The notes under the pieces were generated by a model. That model was not told where the DNA came from, searched no databases, and saw only the letters and a program-made list of their open reading frames with translations. From Zonotrichia leucophrys gambelii (lineage: Eukaryota; Chordata; Aves; Passeriformes; Passerellidae): a DNA stretch of 64,000 bases. A program made the position numbers and the translations under genes. Of the stretch, positions 51,545-63,640 are shown in pieces; the first letter of the stretch is position 1, and the number at the start of each line of letters is the position of its first letter. Location of the stretch: the NCBI RefSeq assembly GCF_028769735.1, contig NC_088170.1, positions 53,167,585 to 53,231,584 of the forward strand, in the 5' to 3' direction.

Positions 51545-54500
51545 CTAAATCCAGATGAGAACTTCATCCTGCATTCTTCTCTTTATCCAAACATAATCTA
51601 TCATGGTTTCTGCAAAAAGTTTCTATGTCAACAAATTATTTTTTTAAACCCCTTTATTTCTCAGCCAGTTGGATCAAATCTATTCAGGTAATCACACCAA
51701 ATAAATTGCTCTTGAGGTATAGGGAAGGGTGGCACCAGTTCATGCCACATTCCACTGGATGCTCAGTTCTAATAATGATATCAAATAGAATAGGAAATCT
51801 CTTTCTAAAATAATAGGACTGTGACTGAATTTGTGGTGATATATATGGACATGAGTTTAGCTGCAATGATGATTGTCCAATATTCCACTATGAAATATAT
51901 TATTTCTCTATAATTTAAATACTATGTCAGTAAGGATAAAAACCTGGTAGTAGTATTGCCATCTATCTTATGTGATGTCTTCATTCATAAAGAGGTCTCA
52001 ATGACTCCATAAAAGATTTTGTATATTCATATTCAGTTAATTGGCTTCATACCTGTATTGGACATGTGATGCTCTTCTGTGAGCATGATAATAAATTAAA
52101 AGCCTTCACTATTAATAAAAGATTCTTAACTGAAATGCCATTTCTTTGTAATATTTTATTTACAGGAGGAGTAGATTGTTAGCTTCCAACAGCAAAGTAA
52201 AATTCTCAAACACATGAACAGCTCTAAGAAGGAATTCTACTAGAGGCTCTAGAGATGCCAGGGCCCTTGGTAGACAAACAACAATGCTCTTTCTCGAAAG
52301 GCTGCAATTTGGTTAAGTAAAATTTTATAAGTAAGGAAGGTGAGGATTTTCTTCTTTGCAATTTACATAAATTACTTGAATTTCCATTAAAATATGTAGA
52401 AGCTCATTGTGGAGGATTTTTCAGTAGAAACGCTGATAATGTAAATATTACATAAGGTAAAATAAATGACAAAACTTTTTTTCCTGCCTTGTGCCTGAAT
52501 ACTGCAGAACAGATAATGTCACAGCTATAACTACAGTTCCAATATTGGATTATGAAGATGTCATTTATCAGTAAGAAATGAAATCACAGCTGCAAGGAAG
52601 TGAAAGTTCCCGGTGATAGATCACATTGGTTTACATTGTCATGTCATTCTTGAATTCTTCACTGTGATATGTATGATAGTTCTGGATGATTAAACATTGA
52701 AAATAAGCATAAATTGCATCAGCATCAAGATCTATTTAAATGCATGAAAAGAAGTTCACTCAATTACTGCTCGGCGACGTAGCTGGTTGAGAAAAGAAAT
52801 AATTGTACACAGGATCATATAATACACATTCATTTGTCAAACAGAAGGTTGGAAACTGAGCTCAAAATGATTTTTGTTTCTCTTGAGCTTCAACAGACTT
52901 CAATGTAGGAAATCAAATATAAGATGGAAGTGTTATGAAAACCAATATAAATTTATATTCATTCTACAAGTCAAAAACTTATCATGGCCAGAAAGTTTAT
53001 AATAAGGGTTTTGAACACATTTCCCAACAATTAAAATGAAGATGGCCTCTTACAAAATAATAGTGAATTAATTAATGGATGAACGGATAATTAAGTAGTT
53101 AGTTAGGAGTAAGTACTCTTGACAGTGATATAGACCAAGTGGGAGGTACAATACATTGGGGGAAAAACGTGCTGCTGGAGCATTTGCAAGAAAGAACATG
53201 AAGAAAATCAGATGCAGTTCCACTAGAGCAACTGAATTCACAACACCACCAAGTATGAGACAATGCAAGGTATGAGATAACCTGGACAAACTTGTCCCAG
53301 GGCACTTTCACTTGGAGGGATGGCAGCATTTTTAGCATTTTTAGCATACAGGTAGAGGTGCTGTTCTTGACAAGTGAAGCTGATGTTGCATGCTGCATGT
53401 TGTCTGCTGTTTTTCAAAAGAAATCTTCACACTCTAGCAGATACACAGGTACCTTCCTACTGTCTTACTTTCCCACATCCTTTCAGAAGCTTCTTTGATT
53501 GCTCAAACTCCATCCAATATTTTCTGAACCTTTGGGAAAACTTCTCTCTGTCACTTTTGGGGCTTGCTTTCTCATTTGCCTCCTGTTCCAGGTAAACTCT
53601 CAGCTCCTCTTAGGCATCCATGAGGATAAGCCTTTGCCACAGGCTCCTTCTACCACTGTGCTTCCCCATCCTCCTGATATTTCTGACAGCCTTACATGCT
53701 TAATTGTCCTTCAAACAGACACCATTTCCTGCTTTCAAATGGACATACAGGCAGCTTTTTTGACAGCAGCAGATTTAACACAAGTTTGGGTAGTGTCCAG
53801 AGAGCACCTGCAATAAAAAAAGAAATTAAACATATGAAACCACGCACCATAAGCTGCTGAAGAACCCTCCATGCTTTGTAGGGTCAGTATGTTTCTGACC
53901 TATAAAAAACCACAATGCTTGATTTGCCTCATGCAATGCTTTTAGTATTGAACCTTAACTGTCTCAAAATGGCACACTCAAACCACATCAATTCAATTTC
54001 TTTGGGATTTTTGGCTCATCATCCCTGATGGCTAAGCTTCTAAGGAGCACATACTTCTCTCCTGTTCTAGAGCAGGGAGCAGCTGAAAGAGGCAGTGCTC
54101 TTTAGACACTTGAAGACCTGGAGAAGATAAAGAGAAAAGGGTTTTTTTTTGTTAAAGAGGGTTTAAAAATTATAAGGATTGTAACAACATATAGAAAATT
54201 TGGCTAATTTACATGACTATAAATAGTCCTAGGGTCCCTCTTTGCTTAGTATGAACTAGTTCCTGTTTACCCTTAACACAGTCAATTCCAATACCAGGGT
54301 GCAAAGGCTAGCATCTAGGAAAAGGAAAAAAAGAGGAGAGCAAGAGACTTTATGTAAATGCATTCCATGGTGTTAGAGATATCACAAGATGCTGAAGCAT
54401 TTCCTGTGAGCTGACTCTTTTCCTTAGCAAGGTTGCACACATTTTTCTAGGAGCTGAAACAGAAGTGCTAGCAAAGATGTGGGAATCAGATGGAGAGGCA

Positions 54501-56660
54501 GGGAGTGAGGAGCAGCACCAGGCAGAGGTGGTGGGAGGAGATGCAAGTGAGACACAGCCAGGATGGCACAGAAGCATCAGCAGAGGCAACCCACTGCACA
54601 GAGAGCCAAGTGAGCTACAGGCAGCAGCTGCAGCAGTGAGACAGACAGCAGGAACAAATTGAACAACAGGTTGGATCAATCTAAATCGAACCTTGATCCC
54701 CAATGAGAGTTAAAAATGTTAATAACTGAGTGAAAGCTACTCCAGGGGAGGAAAATCATGTCTCACAGTAATACAAGGGAAAACTCTCAGGTTTTATATT
54801 TCACAAACTGTTTATATTGCATTTGTTGGAGTTTTCCTTTGGAGTTTCATTCCTTTAATAAAGTTATTATTTGAAAACAATTTTATTTTGTTTATAAGTG
54901 GAACATATTAATCATCTGAGCACTGGAACCCTCACTGTACTTTTCTCAGGTTTCTTGAAACAGGACTGACTTGGTGCTTTTTTAATACCCCTTTAAATTA
55001 TTTTTTAGCTATTTCATATATTTTGTACTGGCTTCATAGCCTTTTCATCATCCACAATTTAAATTTAAAAGGATTGTCTTTTCTCTCTATATGACAAGAT
55101 CTTCTGTATGATGATCTCCTTCAAAACAAGATCAGCAACTCAGTCCTGGTCCTGTTTTAGTCTTCATTCTTCCTCACCTCTGGAATGAATTTGAACTCAT
55201 TTGAAATCTGTCAGTAAAATTATTTAAGGTACATTTAGTTGCATTTCATATGACTGAGTTTTAACTGAGGTAACTTAAAATTCATTATTTAGCAGCCCTC
55301 TGCAGTTGTGTAAATAGTCCATTGTAATGTATGACTGATTGATTTATTGATATATATGCCTCCTTCAAGGAGGAATTTGGGTCAGTATACATCATGCAAA
55401 AGCTATTAGATTGAACCTTATTGCTTTCATAGGGTGTAGCTTGACAAAATAAGTTCCAGTGAGTTGATAGGTTGAGTAGTATATCTGCTTCAAGAGGCAG
55501 GGAACATTAGCATCAGTGGAGTCTTTGAAAGTAACATTGGAATGAGAGTAATAAAAGCTGAAAATAACAGTCAGCTATGCAGTGCTGGCAGATTACAAAA
55601 TCTCCTACCATTTTAAATGTCTGTGTTGCAGTGCTCTGAAGAGAAAAAGTGCACCAAGACATGACTAGAATCTACTCTTTTGTGGCCTTGACAGTGACCT
55701 GCATGCTAATCCAGGAAGGAAAGTGTTAAACACTTACTGTGTGTGTAGCAGTGCTTAGCAGTGGACTTTTACATCAGTACAATTAATATCCCCTTGTGCA
55801 TTTCTTTGATCCTAGCCCTTTTGATTTTAACTCCTCTGATACAGATGTCTAGACAAACCCAAATACATTTACAAAAAATGTAATCTGCCTGGAAGGACAT
55901 ATGGTTCTGCTCTAAGAAGCACTGACAAGAACTGGTTATTGTAATGTAGTCTATCCATCACTTCCAGGTAGGAAAATGCAGAAAATAGCCAATCCTCTGA
56001 AAATGAAAGTCTGTGGATATTTTTTCTCTCTATCTGTAAGTATGTGAAGCACGTAGATACAAAGTTCCTGAGGGCTGATTTATATTTTTAATCTAGAGTT
56101 CACAGTGGCATATGGTCACATGACTTAAAGCTACACAAGCTTACAGCAATGACAGTTCTCAGGACCTTTAAAAAGCTTTGAAAAATCTTGCTTGATCCTC
56201 AGAAGCTCCTGGAAGACTAGAGATCACCTTGTTTGCACAACAGTAATCCCATTTAAAAGCAAACATAAACTGCCTGACACATGGTAAAATCTTTGCAACA
56301 GACAAAACCAATGCGGGAAAATTTTAAGAGATGAAAAGGAATGGCAGAGAGATACTATTTTAATGGAAAGTTTGAGATTACATTGAAGGTCTAATTTGTT
56401 CTGAGTTACTATGAATCAAGCTAGGATAATCATCGCCCTCCCCAAAAAGGTGTGAAGAGATGCTGTTTGCAAGTTGGAGGGGTTAATCACCTGAGTTCAC
56501 TTCATAGCAAGAAATCATCAAGTACATGTTTGGTCATCCTTATTTTTTAGAGTCAAATTTCTTTTTATAGGCAAAAAGTAAATGCACATCTGTGCAACGA
56601 GATCATTCTCACTATGGATGAATTTAAGTAGCAAAAACTTGTTCAGATCTATTTGTTGCA
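51545..56660. other. Unique AT-rich DNA; no gene recognised
   Basis: A direct 10-base repeat (TTTTTAGCAT twice) sits near 53328-53347. A GC-richer patch at 54400-54660 has a 117-codon minus-strand frame (54350-54703) without recognisable domains. Nothing here could be assigned to a gene or classified repeat. Confidence 0.5.
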
Positions 56661-56770
56661 GAAAAAGAAAGAAGGAAGAAAAAAGAAAGAAAAAGGAAAG
56701 TGAGTAAAGGAAGAAGGAAGGAGGAAGAAGAAAGGAGGAAGAAGGAAGAGGAAAGGTGGAAAGTGAAAAG
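56661..56770. repeat. GA-rich (purine) microsatellite-like tract
   Basis: About 110 bases almost entirely of G and A on the plus strand (GAAA, GGAA and GGAAGAA units). It is capable of triplex or slippage structures. The minus-strand frames over it (56518-56842) are poly-Ser/Phe/Leu artefacts. Confidence 0.9.
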
Positions 56771-56889
56771 TCTGACAAAATACCAGTTACATTTATTGCA
56801 TTCAATCTCGCCAGCAAATATTCCTTCCTGTCTGGTGTTCACAGGATCAAAACATCATTAGCATAAGAAAGGATGGTACTAGTTTATTC

Positions 56890-56980
56890 ACTAGTAAACC
56901 ACATCTCCAAGCGCCATGTCCACACATTTTTGAACACTTCAAAGGATGGTGATTCCACTACTTCTCTGAGCAGCTTGTGA
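56890..56980 (-). repeat. CR1 3'-end fragment
   Basis: Plus-strand AAACCACATCTCCAAGCGCC, CATGTCCACACATTTTTGAA, CACTTCAAAGGATGGTGATT and CCACTACTTCTCTGAGCAGC are the reverse complement of the CR1 3' UTR just inside its tail. Compare the similar landmarks at 60270-60320. The octamer tail itself is lost. Confidence 0.85.
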
Positions 56981-57370
56981 GGAGAAAGAGTAGCAGAAAT
57001 AACATGTCATGTGATGTAGTAAACTGACTACAACACCAATTCCCCATCCCCCTGGTCTGGGGGGAGGAGGTAGAGAAACTGGCAGTCAAACTGAGGCAAG
57101 GAACAAGGGAAAGGTAGGGGTAAGAAGTTTTAAGATTTGGTTCTTTTTCTCATTGCCCTCCTCTGATTTTGAATGGTAAATAGTTAAATTAATTTCCTCA
57201 AATTCAGTCTGTTTTGTCTGCAATGGTAATGGATGAGCAATCTCTCACTGTCCTGATCTTGACCCATGAACATCTCATTCTGTCTTCTCTCCTCTATCCA
57301 GGCAAGGAGGGGAGCAATAGGATGGTTTTGGTGGGCACCTGGCATCCAGCTGGGGGCAGTCCAATGAAAC
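56981..57370 (+). mobile_element. Partial ERV LTR (family 2), 3' portion
   Basis: It aligns with the 3' third of the LTR at 41911-43012. Shared landmarks include a GGGGAGGAGGTAGAG-type box (here 57060-57074), AAGTTTTAAGATTTGGTTCT followed by the polyadenylation region, and a TCAGTCTGTTTTGTCTGCAA stretch. They also include TCTCTCCTCTATCCAGG near the end and then TTTGGTGGGCACCTGGCATC. The U3 half is missing, and a CR1 tail lies directly to the left. The terminal CACCACA is degraded. Confidence 0.75.
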
Positions 57371-57955
57371 CCAAAACTGGCTTGGCCAGATTTGCTAGTC
57401 TCAATTTCCTTACCTAAAAACTGCTGAGTAGTTGATAGCCTGGAGTCTCCATCATCATCTTGAGGCTCCTGTTTGGTCATGCCAGGGTTTGTTCTCCTAT
57501 ACACTGTGTCCTATAGCCCTGCTTGCAGGCCAAATTGATGTTCCTCTGCAGTGTATGCATCACATGTTAGAGGCATGCACAGAATAACCACTTGCTACTG
57601 CTCTTCTTAAAAAAGATGTGTTAAAACATGGAGAGAGCAGAGCACATAAAATTCAGTAGGTAGAGGTGACCCCATGGGCTTTGCAAAGCTTATTGTTATA
57701 GCCAAATAAAGTAAAAGAGAGTGGCCAAAAGGAGTTCAAACAGAGCACACTGAAGAGTCTTCAGTGCTTGGTCCTTGGCCAGTTAATTTAAAGCTTCTGG
57801 ACACTGACCAGCAAGAGGAATAGTGTAGACACTTGTTGGAGATTTTTTCAGGGATGGCCTAGAAAGCAGCTGTAAGGAGCAGATTCTCACAGCCTGCTTC
57901 TGTAAACAGCAGAGGTTCTCAGGTTATTTTTAATTACAGGTAAAAGTGACAAACA
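57371..57955. other. Unassigned spacer between LTR fragments
   Basis: About 580 bases of sequence I could not classify. It could include degraded internal ERV sequence, given LTRs on both sides, but no gag or pol similarity was seen. Confidence 0.35.
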
Positions 57956-58241
57956 TGAAGGCCTTGAGAGCCTTGCACATCAGAGTTCTCAGGCAGCTTT
58001 CTCATAACAAGTGGATGTTCTATCTTTGGCTGTTTTGGGAAAGCAAGAATAATTTTGAGAACCCAAATCTTGGTATTGGAAACATAAGGTGGAGTTGGTA
58101 TGTTATCTCTGACCTATTGTGAGCTCAGATTTTGCAATATGCATGAACTTGATTAACACTGTTATATAAGGTGATTGATGGATCAATAAAGTGGAGTCGA
58201 TGCTGACCAACGCAAGGTGGGTCGTCTCCCCTCTAACTTCA
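57956..58241 (+). mobile_element. Short ERV LTR-like fragment
   Basis: The right part reads as an LTR: GTTATATAAGGTGATT (TATA-like, about 58162), TCAATAAAGTGGAGTCGATG (polyadenylation signal, about 58184), then CAACGCAAGGTGGGTCGTCT and CCCCTCTAACTTCA. This order and the GGTGGGTCGTCT string near the end are features I associate with an avian ERV LTR family. The left boundary (TGAAGGCC) is a guess based on a 5-base inverted match with the right end. No target-site duplication was confirmed. Confidence 0.5.
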
Positions 58242-60149
58242 ATATATGGTGAACTTCAATAGACACTGACCTAGAGTGCTCCATTATCTTCTTTCTACCT
58301 TGAAAACTCTTCTTTATTCTGCCCCTAAAAGGATGTTAAACCTAAAGGGATTAGAACTCTAATTTTTCCCATTTTCTTAACCAATAATTCATATCTTTGT
58401 GCTGTCTCCACATTTGCCTGGCCTGTCAGAAAAAAAGAACTCGCATATCTTCCTGTTGTCAGATAAAACAGGAATAGTATCTGGTAATATTAATCTCATC
58501 TTGGAGAGGTTTCTTTCAAAACTGTTGAGATTTAAAACTTGTGGTGAACCCCTTATTGCAGTCTGCCAGTGACCAGTCTCAGCAGTAGAAATCAAGGAGT
58601 ATTTTGAATGGGGATGAATTTTATTCTGCTGGAAAGATTATACTGGAAATTACAGAAAGACCATCTAAAAAGCCATTGTATTCAGCTGGTGGGAGAAGCT
58701 GCATTAGAGTTATCTTTGCAACATTTGGTACATTGCCCACAGTTGATTGCTTGAGGTTTAGAGGTGTTATCCCCAAACCCTCATCTTGCCTTTGCTGTCA
58801 CAGCATCCCAGCACTGATGCCCACGTTGTGACCGAGGAGAAGGTCCAGCACGAGCTGCCTGCGATGCTGCAGGGCCATCCTGGGCTGCCAGGCTTTTCTG
58901 AGCACCACTGCCAAGAACAGCCTGTGAACCCTGATTGACTGCAGCCTTGCTCTTCTGAAGCGTCGCTTGGCAACAAAATATGCACGCAGTGATCAGTTTT
59001 TCCAACTTTAGCACGTTTTGCGGCTGAATTTACCCAAACTTCTCTGACTTGAACATTTTTCTGCTTGGTTAAAAGGACAGAAAAAGCTTAGTCACAGTGA
59101 GTTATTTTAAAAGGTACTGAGCTTTTAAATGACATTAATAAAGTACTACATTTGATGCATTTCTGCCATCCATTTGTATTTGCATAATTAAAAGGGAAGA
59201 TTTATATATAGAGAGGGTTTCTTTTATTCCTTTCCTCTAAAGTTTTTGCACATAGGCTGCCTGTGTTTAATGCTTTTGGCAGAAGGCAGAAAGCTTCAAG
59301 TTGCATATTTGAAAAGAGGCATAAGGCTGAATATTAAATTAATACAGTTAAAAGTAAGGAAAAAAAAAGAATGTAGAAAAATTAAATACTCCCCTTCTAC
59401 CTGTAGATTGGGTATACATGAATTTTTAGTTCTTACAATGAATCTTAGATTCATTCTTAGCCTTACCCACTCCTGTTGATGTATGCTTTTGTGGGTGTAT
59501 GACATGCATATTCAGGATGTAAAGCAATGTTCAACAGGTTCCAGTGCTATTAAGCTTCATCTTCTAATCCTGTCTTTTACATTTTCAGTTTCTGTGGCAA
59601 TAACTTTCATCCCACTGCTGGGTTTATAGCCAGTAAAAATATGTAAGTGCCAGTTTATCTAAATTCTTCTACTGTTTATATCGGTGTGACACTGAAGCTC
59701 TTCTTTTTACACATATATATCAAAGAAAAAAAAAAGGAAAAAAAATCAAAGTAGTGGTGATTCAAAGGAAAAAAAACCCCAAACTGAGATCAATACTTAG
59801 AAAATGCTTGGGAAAAAGTAATGCTAGTAGGGAAAGGTGTGGGAATGAGGGCTGGAATCAAGCTGGATTTGCCCTAACAAGGAGGATGCAGTGAGAGCTG
59901 TATCAGGTCAAATATGGCTTCCTCTGAAATATGAGCTGTAGCCATGCAGAGAAAGCTTATGTGGATAGCACCATGGAATTTCTTCCTTCCATTTTGTATA
60001 TGGTTCTTTATTTTCCAGCATAGTTTTCAGGATCACTGCCTTGCCTGTTCCACCTGCTTAGCCCCAAGTGGGCAGCCTGGTATTCATCAAGCCACCCCAA
60101 ACATCTAAGCCACTTTTCTGGGGAGCAGTACATGCAGATGGATAAACAA
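58242..60149. other. Unique DNA with a CpG-containing patch at 58.8 kb
   Basis: No confident gene. The 58785-59030 patch is clearly richer in GC and CpG than its surroundings and is discussed as a possible exon or regulatory site. The rest is AT-rich unique sequence. Confidence 0.45.
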
Positions 60150-60430
60150 GGATCAAAGGATCAAATAATCATTTAGGTTGGAAAAGACTTCTAAAATCAT
60201 CAAGTCCAATCATAAACCTAATGCTACCAAGTCCATCAATAAACTGTGTTGCTAAGTCTCATGTCTACATATCTTTTCAATACCTCCAGGGCACAGCCAC
60301 TTCCCTGGGCAGCCTGCTCCAGTGCTTGACAACCCTTACAGTGAAGAATTTTTTCCTTATATCCAGCCTAATTTTCTTCTGGCACAACCTGGGGTAATTT
60401 TTTGTCATTTTAACTTGATAGGCTTTTGCG
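60150..60430 (-). repeat. CR1 LINE 3'-end fragment
   Basis: Plus-strand TTAGGTTGGAAAAGACTTCT, CATCAAGTCCAATCATAAAC, CCTCCAGGGCACAGCCACTT, CCCTGGGCAGCCTGCTCCAG, TGACAACCCTTACAGTGAAG and TATCCAGCCTAATTTTCTTC form the reverse complement of a CR1 3' UTR in correct order. Worn octamers (GGATCAAAGGATCAAATAAT) mark the 3' terminus at the left. It is truncated at the 5' side near 60430. Confidence 0.92.
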
Positions 60431-63169
60431 TAAAAGGACACAGCAATGCACCAGTATCTCACACTGAGGCGACAAAAAACATGATAAAGCAGGGAACTGA
60501 TACTAGAGACAGCGCTTGTGAAAAAGCCACAGATATTTAATGATAACAGCCTTTGAAGGACACAGCCTCAGCTTTCAGCAAGTGAGGAATAAATGTCACA
60601 TTTGCCTGAATCTTTCCCATCTCATACAGGCTTTCCCTCTGCTTTTATCACGCGTGAGCAGAGCTTGGCACAGCAAAAATGGCATCCTCCTCCTGTCAAG
60701 TGTATTTGCTCCTACAGTGCCTGTGAATAGGCACTGTCCACGATGATTCAGAGAGTGGAGCCTCCTCCAGATAGGCAGTGATTGTGCTGCTTTGAATCAG
60801 GCATGGTGTGACTTTTACTTACTGCTGTAAATTGACTTTGTTTGCATATCTATGTGTCAGTTTTGCCTACATACTAAAATGTTATCTGCCTCCAGTTCCT
60901 TCAGAAAGGGAAGGTGCATGTCTCAATACATAAGGACTATTCATCTAGGGAACACTCAGGTCAGGGTCTGTTTTGAAGACATCTTGCTCTGCTGGAACTG
61001 TTGCAAATCCAATATCCATCAAATAAATATTTATTGTATACAGGTTGATAGCATCAGAGTGCCACAGCTGCTTAACCCACGTTAGTGAAAGAAAGTTTGT
61101 AGAGACTGTTTAGATGTTTCAAGTTTGGGAAGGTGGTGGTAGGAGGGTGAGGACACAGGAAGAAATACCCTTTCTGATGTGGTGAATCCCAGGTGGAGCA
61201 CTTGTGGTTTCATAGTATTATTACTTTTACATGCATCTCACAACCCTCTGAACAGTTCAGTTGCAATCTGACCCATGATCTCCATGATGGAAGGGGCAGT
61301 CTCAGATATTAACTGTCTTGTTTTTCCCCTGACCATTTTTTCAAATAATTTTTCTAAACATTTAGAAAAAAAAGGAAAGTGTTTCTGTACGCTTTGTTAT
61401 TGTGCACATCTGCCAGTCAGTCTGTCTGGGTGTTCAGTGCTGCCATTAAAGGCCCAGCAGTCAGTCTGAAGCTCTCGTGTTGTTACACATAAAAATCAGA
61501 GTGGGAATGCTTCTTGAGCTGGATGTATTACAGCTTCATGAAGTGTGAAGAGGAGATGAAATGTCAAGGGTAATCTCTTGCTGCATTTCTGTAATTATTT
61601 TATCATTATTTATGATTTATAGCAGATGTCTGTGAAGCAATTATTGGAAATAACACTCTGTATGTACATTTGTGAGTGAGAGAAAGAAGGAAATAGATTA
61701 CTCTTTAGTAATACAGTGCTGTTTATAAGTACTGGTTATGAGTACTTGACACGCTGCAGTGATTGACATGTCTGGAGACACCTTCCTTAACCTGTGTTTT
61801 CTTAGAAGCAGCTGTAGAATTTGTTATGAACAGGATGTTAGGAGCATCATAAAACAAAATCAGATCAATCTTTAGAATACATAGGGTACCTTTAGAGGGA
61901 GCACTAGAAGAAAGTAATTTATCACAGAAGAGCATCAGGCATATAGCATCATTTGTTAAAGATACATATGGGAATGTTATCTCCTTGCAGGCCTGAGAGG
62001 GCTAAAGGGGCTGATAATGAAAAACTTCAAGCTAGGAAAAACGATAAATTTTTGAAGTGGGAAAAAAAATCTTTTAGCAGGTTTCATGAAAAAAAGTTGA
62101 AGAGAGGAATTTCCACAGTTTCAGGGTGAAGTAGAGATCACAGACTATTTTTTGTCCTTTAGTCACTTTGAGTCCTGACAGGAGATAACATTTATCCTGA
62201 TGTCATGATATTTGTATTATATAAAACATCGGTATGATTTTCTGAAAAAAACTCTGCAATAGATGAGGACCTTGCTCCTATTTCCTACAGCTGTTCTTCC
62301 TCTCCCTTAAGGTTTGTTTTCTGTGTCTTTACTTCTTCAGCTCACCCAGTGCTCTCCTGCCACTCAATATTGTTCTCACCCACCCTTAAAAATCAATTTT
62401 CACCAAGCCACCATTAGGTTGGTTTCTTGCTACAGTTTAAGGCTCAGTCAACCCCTGTAATTCAGTCTCCCTTGCCTCCATCCACTATTCCTGCTTACCA
62501 TTATTGTTGCCTCTGTGAATATATTCCTTGCCCTGTTTTTTCTTATATCCTTTACAGATATTTGATGTTTTTCACAACATCAGTTCTGGGCTTCAGTCTG
62601 CTACATCACCTCTTAGGGGGGTGGGATGCTCCAAGCATGGAACTGGGGGCTCAAGAGCATCACAAGGCTACAGTTATTCACTTGTTAGTGCTGAAAATAA
62701 CACAATACCCGTGGTTTTCCAAGGCTTTCACTTTGGCTGGATAAAATGGCTCTTCATAGGGACAGTAGAAGGTGTACCTTCTTCAAGTATGGATCATCCT
62801 TATACTGCAAGGACTTGCTTCAAGGCACTAAGGAGCTAAAGGATTCTCTCAAGCAGGAAAAAAGAGAAAGGAACCAGAAAATTTTAGTCATATATTACAT
62901 TTTATCTTTCTTTGTTTTTGGAATTCTAAGGAACATTTTGTGTGACATTTAGAAAGCAATAGTTAGCATGATAGATCCATTGGATAGGAAAATTATGGTC
63001 CAGACTTTAAATGTTTCATTGAGTTCTAAGCTCAGAGAAAGCCTTTTTGCTGGGAATTGTCAATGTTGGCAACCCAGTTTACAATCAAAATGTCTTTTAT
63101 CAGTCCTTTAAAGCTGAAAACAAACATTGAATATCCCTGCACAGGATTTAAGTGATTAGGGTTTTTTAG
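60431..63169. other. Unique DNA; no gene recognised
   Basis: Open frames are at most 105 codons with no domain. No classified repeat was recognised. Around 62430-62830 there are three overlapping plus-strand frames of 68-105 codons, without splice-site or domain support. Confidence 0.5.
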
Positions 63170-63640
63170 CCAGGGGAGAGACGGGGGTCCTGTAGGGTTG
63201 AATTCTGTGAGACCAGGAGTTGACCCTATGTCAGACAGAAACAGTTCAAAGTCCAAAATAGACCCACTGGTGCCCAACACTGAGCCCATCAGCAACACTG
63301 GCAACACCTATGTGACAATGTACTTAAGAAAGGGTAAGAAATTATGTGTAGCAGCTGTGAGAGTGACATAATGGGAGAAACAACTTTTCAGATGCCAAGG
63401 TCAGTGAAAAAGGAGAGGGAGGAAGTGCCCTAGGTGATGGAGCAGAGATTCTCCTGCAGGTCATGGAGAAGATCATGTTGGAACAGATGTCCATCTCTGG
63501 CCCAATGGGAAGACCATGGTGAGGCAGACTGTCCCCCAAACCCCTGGAGGAGCATGTAGGAGCAGATAACCATCTGCAGCACATGGGATACCTCCATGCT
63601 GGGGCAGGTAGAGCTGCGCCAAAGGAAGCTACAGCCTGAG
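63170..63640 (+). mobile_element. Partial ERV LTR (family 2), 5' portion
   Basis: Carries GTACTTAAGAAAGGGTAAG (shared with the 13.4 kb copy), then GGGAGAAACA, GATGCCAAGGTCAGTGAAAA, GGAGGAAGTGCCCTAGGTGA and a row of GGAGCAG and ATGG units. These are collinear with 42145-42350 of the 41.9 kb LTR. Similarity continues through CCAAAGGAAGCTACAGCC (compare CCAAAGGAGGCTGGTACC in the other copy) and stops at about 63640, where NT5DC-like coding sequence begins. The 3' half of the LTR, including the polyadenylation region, is absent from the window. The left boundary is approximate. Confidence 0.7.

Noticed and set aside
54350..54703. 117-codon minus-strand frame, Ala/Ser/Leu rich
   Set aside because: Low-complexity composition in a GC-richer patch, no recognised domain, and an overlapping open frame on the other strand.
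56518..56842. Minus-strand frames rich in Ser, Phe and Leu
   Set aside because: Translation artefact of the purine-rich tract.
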